A stretch of 9,199 nucleotides of DNA, taken from Methanocalculus sp. MSAO_Arc2. Its GTDB lineage: Archaea > Halobacteriota > Methanomicrobia > Methanomicrobiales > Methanocorpusculaceae. The translations under genes and the position numbers were made by a program. The notes beneath the pieces are model-generated. The model was not told where the DNA came from and ran no database searches. It saw only the letters and a program-made list of their open reading frames with translations. The DNA is taken from NCBI GenBank assembly GCA_003838065.1, contig QZAC01000151.1:1-9199 (forward strand). Reading direction: 5' to 3'. Position 1 is the stretch's first letter. Every line of letters begins with the position of its first letter. Shown piece by piece: positions 7,316-9,199 of this stretch.

Positions 7316-7879
7316 ATGTTTGAATGGGTTTTAATACTAGTATTAATTATTATCCTGTTAATAGTATTTTATAAATATTTGAAAACTCAGGGTACAATCG
7401 AGCACAGATCAAGAGAGATATTTGAGGCCTGGCGGAAGAGCGAACGCGAAGAGATTGACCGGTGGAAGGAAACACAACTCCTCCAGCTTTCCAACGAAAA
7501 AGCATGCATCCAATTTGAAAAATGGCGGCTTGAATCTGAAGAGATCATCAGAAAAGATGCCATTAAACGGAGCCAGTCGGTAACCCGTGGCAGGGTCACC
7601 GAGTGTCTCATCCCATTCTTTCCGGAATTTCCATACAATCCAAAAGATGCACGGTTCCTGGGGACTCCGGTCGACCTGATCGTCTTTGACGGCCTTTCAG
7701 ATGGTGAAGAGGTAAAAGACGTGATATTCATCGAGATCAAAACCGGAAAAACTGCACACCTCAGTCCACGGGAGCGGGCGGTCCGTGACTGCATCAGGGA
7801 TGGCAGGGTGCAGTACTCTGTCATCCACCAGTCGTTTGATCAAGAGAACAGTCAGTTTACTGATTTTGATATGAGATGA
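7316..7879 (+). CDS. membrane-anchored endonuclease related to Holliday junction resolvase (COG4741/PF10107-like)
   Basis: This predicted DNA endonuclease is of the family described as distantly related to archaeal Holliday junction resolvases. The 187-residue protein has three parts. Residues 5-19 are a membrane helix (VLILVLIIILLIVFY). Residues 27-85 are a highly charged helix, probably a coiled coil, with spaced Trp39, Trp50 and Trp70. Residues 91-170 are the nuclease domain: RGRVTE (Glu96), FPYNPKDARFLGTPVDLIVFDG read across 105-126 (Asp120, Asp125), and FIEIKTGK (Glu140, Lys142), the PD-(D/E)XK signature, then RDGRVQYSVI (Gln166). The start at 7316 puts the membrane helix at the N-terminus, and GTGA lies just ahead. 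An in-frame GTG at 7295 would add seven mostly hydrophobic residues. Basic residues (YKYLK) follow the helix while Glu3 precedes it, so the positive-inside rule places the nuclease in the cytoplasm. It is divergent from addBA. The gene ends 25 bases from the convergent B3/4 gene, with TGTTTTATTC (7901-7910) as a likely T-rich 3' end. Its real substrate is unknown. Confidence 0.85.
   Translation: MFEWVLILVLIIILLIVFYKYLKTQGTIEHRSREIFEAWRKSEREEIDRWKETQLLQLSNEKACIQFEKWRLESEEIIRKDAIKRSQSVTRGRVTECLIPFFPEFPYNPKDARFLGTPVDLIVFDGLSDGEEVKDVIFIEIKTGKTAHLSPRERAVRDCIRDGRVQYSVIHQSFDQENSQFTDFDMR
7331..7346. repeat. perfect 16-bp palindrome inside an AT-rich island
   Basis: TTAATACTAGTATTAA is its own reverse complement. 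It falls in the membrane-helix codons of the endonuclease gene and spans the start (about 7345) expected from the - strand TATA box at 7366-7375. That arrangement would suit an operator for the divergent pair, but no binding protein can be named. Confidence 0.5.
7366..7375 (-). promoter_or_regulatory. strong TATA-like box on the addB side (distal)
   Basis: TTTATAAAAT on the - strand is close to the archaeal consensus and is among the best TATA matches in the window. It predicts a start near 7345 and thus a leader of about 300 bases to addB at 7042. The overlapping + strand reading TTTTATAAATA (7367-7377) has no sensible start codon downstream. The box lies within the coding region of the endonuclease gene, so its use is uncertain. 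Confidence 0.3.
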
Positions 7880-7904
7880 GCGTATCTGCCTCCTGTTACC
7901 TGTT

Positions 7905-8576
7905 TTATTCTGAACGTATGCCGGATGCAAATTCTACCAGGTACATTGCGGCAAGCTCGTATGCCCTCAGGATCTGATCGAACCCAACTCCGGGAACCCC
8001 GCATGCCACGATATGAATCGTCCGGGTGTCCAGCGTGATTTTTGTTGCATCCGAGTCGCGGTACGGGTAGATTGCGATGATATCCTGTGTTCCGTTTGCA
8101 TCTGCATCTGTCAGGATGACCTGGTTCTCCTGCAGGCTGATCGGTGTATTTATTCCTATGCCCAGAAATGTCTCACCCGCCTGTGCAAATCGCATCCGCA
8201 TATCTCCGTTCAGTGCGTCGGCATCAAACGCAGCAATCGGGATGCCGGTTTGAGCAGACGCCAGGTTATAGACATCCACAGCTGTATTAATTGTTGGTAT
8301 GGGTTTTCCTGCCAGGATCCTCCGTACCAGGGCTTCTGAGGCGGGCCGTGTTTTGGTGGGGTCGACGCCGACACGCCAGAAGAAGTCACGGTATGCACGG
8401 AAGATAGGATCGTCTTTGACCTCTTCCAGTGTATACCGTGAACAGATCCCATCCATGACATCATGTTTCAGCATCTCGACCCGAAGGTCCTCTCCCGCTA
8501 TTGACAGGGACCCGACAGTGCCTTCAATGACAGCAATCCCGGGAAATGTGACCAGAACACTGTTTTCTATCTCCAT
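7905..8576 (-). CDS. free-standing B3/4 domain protein (PheT editing-domain type, COG3382-like)
   Basis: This is a stand-alone relative of the B3/B4 domain of the phenylalanyl-tRNA synthetase beta subunit, which in the full enzyme hydrolyses mischarged Tyr-tRNA(Phe). The family core is easy to see in the 223 residues: FFWRVGVDPTKTRPASEALV (65-84), GKPIPTINTAVDVYNLAS (90-107), IPIAAFDADAL (112-122), MRMRFAQAGETFLGIG (126-141) and, near the end, GVPGVGFDQILRAYELAA (193-210). It ends in a predicted helix with no extra domains, and is the usual length for free-standing members. It is probably cytoplasmic and binds tRNA or a related ligand; the substrate is unknown. The frame is open to an ATG at 8612, but a TATA box (8601-8608) lies between the two ATGs and predicts a start near 8577, so the ATG at 8576 on a near-leaderless mRNA is preferred. 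It is not cotranscribed with the radical SAM gene if that promoter is real. Confidence 0.85.
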   Translation of the reverse strand: MEIENSVLVTFPGIAVIEGTVGSLSIAGEDLRVEMLKHDVMDGICSRYTLEEVKDDPIFRAYRDFFWRVGVDPTKTRPASEALVRRILAGKPIPTINTAVDVYNLASAQTGIPIAAFDADALNGDMRMRFAQAGETFLGIGINTPISLQENQVILTDADANGTQDIIAIYPYRDSDATKITLDTRTIHIVACGVPGVGFDQILRAYELAAMYLVEFASGIRSE

Positions 8577-8600
8577 GAACTGTACTTTTTCGGCTGGATG

Positions 8601-8608
8601 TATAAATT
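8601..8608 (-). promoter_or_regulatory. TATA box for the B3/4 gene
   Basis: AATTTATA on the - strand (reading on into CATCC) is centred about 27 bases ahead of the ATG at 8576, the usual distance from TATA box to transcription start. No Shine-Dalgarno sequence precedes that ATG (CCGAAAAAGTACAGTTC), which fits leaderless translation. Confidence 0.45.
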
Positions 8609-8689
8609 GCATGGGCGATCCGGGTGGCAGAACATGCTCTGGATCTCAAGGGCTCATCCTTTGATACGGCATTCCGGGCATTGTTTGTA

Positions 8690-9199
8690 TCAGGAAGAGA
8701 TGATGGCCTTCATCACCTTGAAGAACGGAAGACCTTCCCGGGCCAGGTTACGCAGTATGTAGGATGGCCTGAGATAGAAATCTTTAAATGCCTGCTTCTG
8801 GAGACTTTTAATCTCTTCAAGTGTCAGATTCACGGTTTCAACAATTGGTGAGAAGAGGTCAAAATGGGACCAGTCTTCCTGAATATCCCCTGCCTTCTTT
8901 ACCGTCTTGTAGAACTCTGTTCCCGGGTACGGTGTTGCAACCGAAAATAATGCATAGCTGGCTTGTATCTCTTTCACAAATGCAATGCTCTTTTGAACGG
9001 TTTCCCGTGTCTCTCCAGGCAGACCTATGGCTATTGAGGCTATGGTTCTCATGCCGGCATCATGTGCGGTCTCAAATATCTTTTTGACCTGGTCGATATG
9101 CGTCCCTTTTTTAACCCGGTCAAGAATTTACTGGTTTCCAGATTCAACCCCGATGAAGAGTGTGTGGCATCCGGCATCTCTCATCAGTGCTATCATGTC
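8690..9199 (-). pseudogene. radical SAM protein (B12-binding type), C-terminal part with in-frame TAA
   Basis: The reading frame enters from the right edge, so the N-terminus with any cobalamin-binding domain and the CxxxCxxC cluster motif lies outside the window. What is present is the second half of the radical SAM barrel and the tail. It shows LMRDAGCHTLFIGVESGNQ, then ILDRVKKGTHIDQVKKIFE, AHDAGMRTIASIAIGLPGET, the SAM-binding strand motifs ESGN and IGLPGET, then a tail with ATPYPGTEFYK, DFYLRPSYILRNL and a TGA at 8690-8692. Between GNQ and ILD is a TAA (9128-9130) where relatives have an ordinary residue; a single base change from AAA, GAA or CAA would explain it. The frame is intact on both sides, which argues for a recent nonsense mutation or a sequence error rather than old decay. 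TAA is not the pyrrolysine codon (TAG). The ATG at 9052 lies mid-domain and is not a true start. The substrate cannot be inferred. Confidence 0.75.

Noticed and set aside
9050..9052. ATG as a start for a 120-residue protein at the right edge
   Set aside because: It falls inside a conserved radical SAM segment (AHDAGMRTIAS) that continues upstream of the TAA, so it is not the natural start.
9128..9130. Stop codon as pyrrolysine or other recoding
   Set aside because: Pyrrolysine uses TAG, not TAA, and TAA ends the B3/4 gene normally here while the large genes contain none in frame.
1..9199. CRISPR array, insertion sequence or other defence island hallmark
   Set aside because: No regularly spaced repeats, transposase, terminal inverted repeats, integrase or attachment-site duplication was seen.

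Overview
The window reads as chromosomal DNA from a methanogenic archaeon, most likely Methanomicrobia (Methanomicrobiales-like). It begins with an archaeal-type 5S rRNA. AT-rich TATA-like boxes sit about 25 bases ahead of several starts. The gene families present (a COG4741-type Holliday-resolvase-related endonuclease, a free-standing B3/4 domain protein, a radical SAM protein of the B12-binding type) are ones I associate with that group. Genus cannot be told from the sequence alone. By eye the base composition is balanced to slightly GC-rich, apart from one clear AT-rich island near 7326-7385.

Layout. Positions 1 to about 115 hold the 5S rRNA on the + strand, missing a few bases at its 5' end. 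From about 116 to 545 there is no secure gene. This stretch holds a possible broken small membrane-protein ORF on the - strand with a TATA box and a Shine-Dalgarno-like sequence, a T-rich tract, and two inverted repeats. From 546 to 7042 (- strand) lies a two-gene operon, addB then addA, joined by an ATGA stop/start overlap. It encodes a complete AddAB-type helicase-nuclease: AddA has all SF1 helicase motifs plus a PD-(D/E)XK nuclease; AddB has a motor-like region without a Walker A, a second PD-(D/E)XK nuclease and the four cysteines of a [4Fe-4S] site.

A region of about 270 bases follows and separates this operon from a divergent + strand gene (7316-7879). That gene encodes a membrane-anchored, coiled-coil-bearing PD-(D/E)XK endonuclease. 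It converges tail-to-tail, 25 bases apart, with a B3/4 tRNA-editing-type domain protein (7905-8576, - strand). The right edge (8690-9199, - strand) is the C-terminal part of a radical SAM enzyme whose frame is broken by a TAA inside the conserved GVESGNQ/ILD segment.

How they fit together. AddAB is a machine for resecting double-strand DNA ends and feeding a RecA-family recombinase; it is the usual bacterial solution, whereas archaea normally use Mre11-Rad50 with HerA-NurA. Finding a full, motif-intact AddAB operon divergent from another nuclease gene is the most notable feature of the window. A joint role in DNA-end processing is an inference from position only. The B3/4 protein (translation quality control) and the radical SAM gene look functionally unrelated. 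No CRISPR array, insertion sequence, tRNA or prophage gene was seen.
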